From the NCBI GenBank assembly GCA_043813895.1, contig JBDRKQ010000234.1, positions 1 to 34,095 of the forward strand: a DNA stretch of 34,095 bases, read 5' to 3'. Under the pieces are notes generated by a model, which saw nothing but the letters and a program-made list of their open reading frames with translations, searched no databases and was not told the DNA's origin. The first letter of the stretch is position 1. Each line of letters opens with the position of its first letter. This document shows positions 33,228 through 34,095 of the stretch, in pieces. Origin of the DNA: CAZTAR01 sp043813895. Lineage in GTDB: Bacteria; Planctomycetota; Phycisphaerae; UBA1845; UTPLA1. Made by a program: the position numbers and the translations under genes.

Positions 33228-33425
33228 GGTTTCAACTCCTGTTCCGTGATGGTCCTGTTTCTTTCTCGCGCGGCTGTCGTTCATCCGCTGTCACAAGAGG
33301 TACACGGGCATCGCGTGCGCCTGATACGGAATCTGAGTTTTTCTCGTTGGCCTCGCGGGGGCGAAACAGCCAGAACCGCGGAAAACCTCAACTTCCGGTT
33401 CATACTGCCTCTTCGTCGGAACGCG

Positions 33426-33434
33426 TGGTAGAAT
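33426..33434 (+). promoter_or_regulatory. Extended -10 promoter element of the second ECF sigma gene
   Basis: TGGTAGAAT fits the extended -10 form TGnTAnAAT (hexamer TAGAAT, 5/6). No good -35 is present, as expected for extended -10 promoters. Transcription would start near 33441, giving a leader of about 30 bases before ATG 33471. Confidence 0.45.
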
Positions 33435-33470
33435 GCTGATGGGGGTCTCGGCCGCCGGAGCGTTCGCCCC

Positions 33471-34046
33471 ATGGAGACGACCCGACCCAGCCTGCTCATT
33501 CGCGTGCGCAACCAGAGAGACCAGGACGCCTGGCACGAGTTCGACGCGATCTATCGGCCGATGCTGCGTCGGTTCGCGCGGGTACGGGGGCTCGATGACG
33601 GCGCCGCGGACGAAGTGGCACAGGAATGCATGGTGGCGGTCAGCCGGTACATCGGCGGCTTCGAGTACGACCCGCAAAAAGGGCGGTTCAAGGGCTGGCT
33701 TAGGACGCTGGTAAACAACCGTATCCGCAACATGCTCCGCGACCGGCACGAGGTTCAGGCCGAGAGCCAGGACTTCAAACGGCCCGAGCATCAGGGGCGG
33801 ACGCCGGAGGAAATATTCGACGCCATTTGGAAACAAGAGCATCTCAAGCAGTGCCTGCGGTTCGTGAAGCGGGAGGTGGAATCCTCGACATTTGATGCGT
33901 TCGTGGCATACGCAATGGAGGAGCGTTCCATCGAGGACGTTTGCGAGGCTTTCAAGATGACGGCCAATCAGGTCCACGCGATCAAGTCGCGGATGATCAA
34001 GCGGATTCGACACCGCATGGTCGAGATCACCGGCGCGGAGGAATAG
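33471..34046 (+). CDS. ECF-type RNA polymerase sigma factor, planctomycete type
   Basis: 191 residues. Region 2 at about 8-92 starts with SLLIRVRNQRDQDAWHEFDA, common in planctomycete ECF factors, with DEVAQECMVAV and the GRFKGWLRTLVNNRI -10 contact helix. Region 4 at about 125-185 ends in a helix-turn-helix (EDVCEAFKMTANQVHAIKSR). It is followed after four bases by another start codon, so it heads an operon whose next product may be its control protein. Confidence 0.9.
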   Translation: METTRPSLLIRVRNQRDQDAWHEFDAIYRPMLRRFARVRGLDDGAADEVAQECMVAVSRYIGGFEYDPQKGRFKGWLRTLVNNRIRNMLRDRHEVQAESQDFKRPEHQGRTPEEIFDAIWKQEHLKQCLRFVKREVESSTFDAFVAYAMEERSIEDVCEAFKMTANQVHAIKSRMIKRIRHRMVEITGAEE

Positions 34047-34050
34047 CGCA

Positions 34051-34095
34051 ATGTCCGGCTGCCCGGGCGAATCCGAGTTGGAGCGATTTCACGCC
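34051..34095 (+). CDS. Start of a gene cut by the window edge
   Basis: Only 15 codons are visible (MSGCPGESELERFHA), with GGAGG ten bases upstream. The CPxExELxRF opening is typical of planctomycete proteins encoded after ECF sigma genes, often membrane-bound Ser/Thr kinases or anti-sigma-like proteins. The product cannot be confirmed from this fragment. Confidence 0.6.
   Translation, partial: MSGCPGESELERFHA

Overview
The window looks like chromosomal DNA of a GC-rich Planctomycetota bacterium, probably of the Phycisphaerae type. This rests on four things seen in the sequence: a membrane protein ending in the planctomycete CxxCGYDLRGN...CPxCG zinc module; several secreted proteins with dockerin-like and DCNxNGxPDECD calcium-binding repeats; two ECF sigma factors of the kind common in this phylum; and a large TPR membrane protein. 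No rRNA, tRNA, CRISPR, prophage or insertion sequence was recognised.

Layout. 1-3113 (+): a tightly packed trio (degenerate nucleotidyltransferase-like protein, TPM/YgcG protein, LemA protein with an added zinc ribbon), then two hairpins and a small zinc-ribbon membrane protein. 3144-5807 (-): a three-gene ABC-2 exporter (ATPase and two permeases). 6176-7585 (+): a secreted erythromycin-esterase-like protein. 7664-14930 (-): a five-gene heavy-metal efflux operon (Cys-rich secreted protein, outer-membrane factor, adaptor, HME-RND pump, His-rich lipoprotein), with a good promoter placed so that the mRNA would be almost leaderless. 15233-18284: a divergent pair, a family-2 glycosyltransferase (-) and a condensation/acyltransferase-like enzyme (+), perhaps acting on one lipid or glycolipid.

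18389-30032 is the accessory part. It encodes three large exported proteins with dockerin-like tails: a pyroglutamyl-peptidase-like protein whose catalytic Cys appears to be Ser, a gingipain-type C25 protease with a P-domain, and a TIGR03790-type protein. An ECF sigma factor and a membrane protein in the anti-sigma position lie among them, and that membrane protein itself carries a dockerin-like Ca-binding motif in its exported tail. A class-II-like histone deacetylase family enzyme is also here. The TIGR03790 gene is flanked by an imperfect 42-bp direct repeat, and the gap upstream of its first copy holds what look like gene remnants.

30553-34095: a GT-C/TPR membrane protein, a 66-residue lipoprotein (-), a second ECF sigma factor, and the first 15 codons of a gene that may encode its partner kinase or anti-sigma protein.

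The best candidates for something undescribed are the sigma/dockerin-tailed membrane protein pair beside the dockerin-like secretome, and the Ser-substituted C15-like domain. All functions are read from sequence motifs; none was tested by database search.
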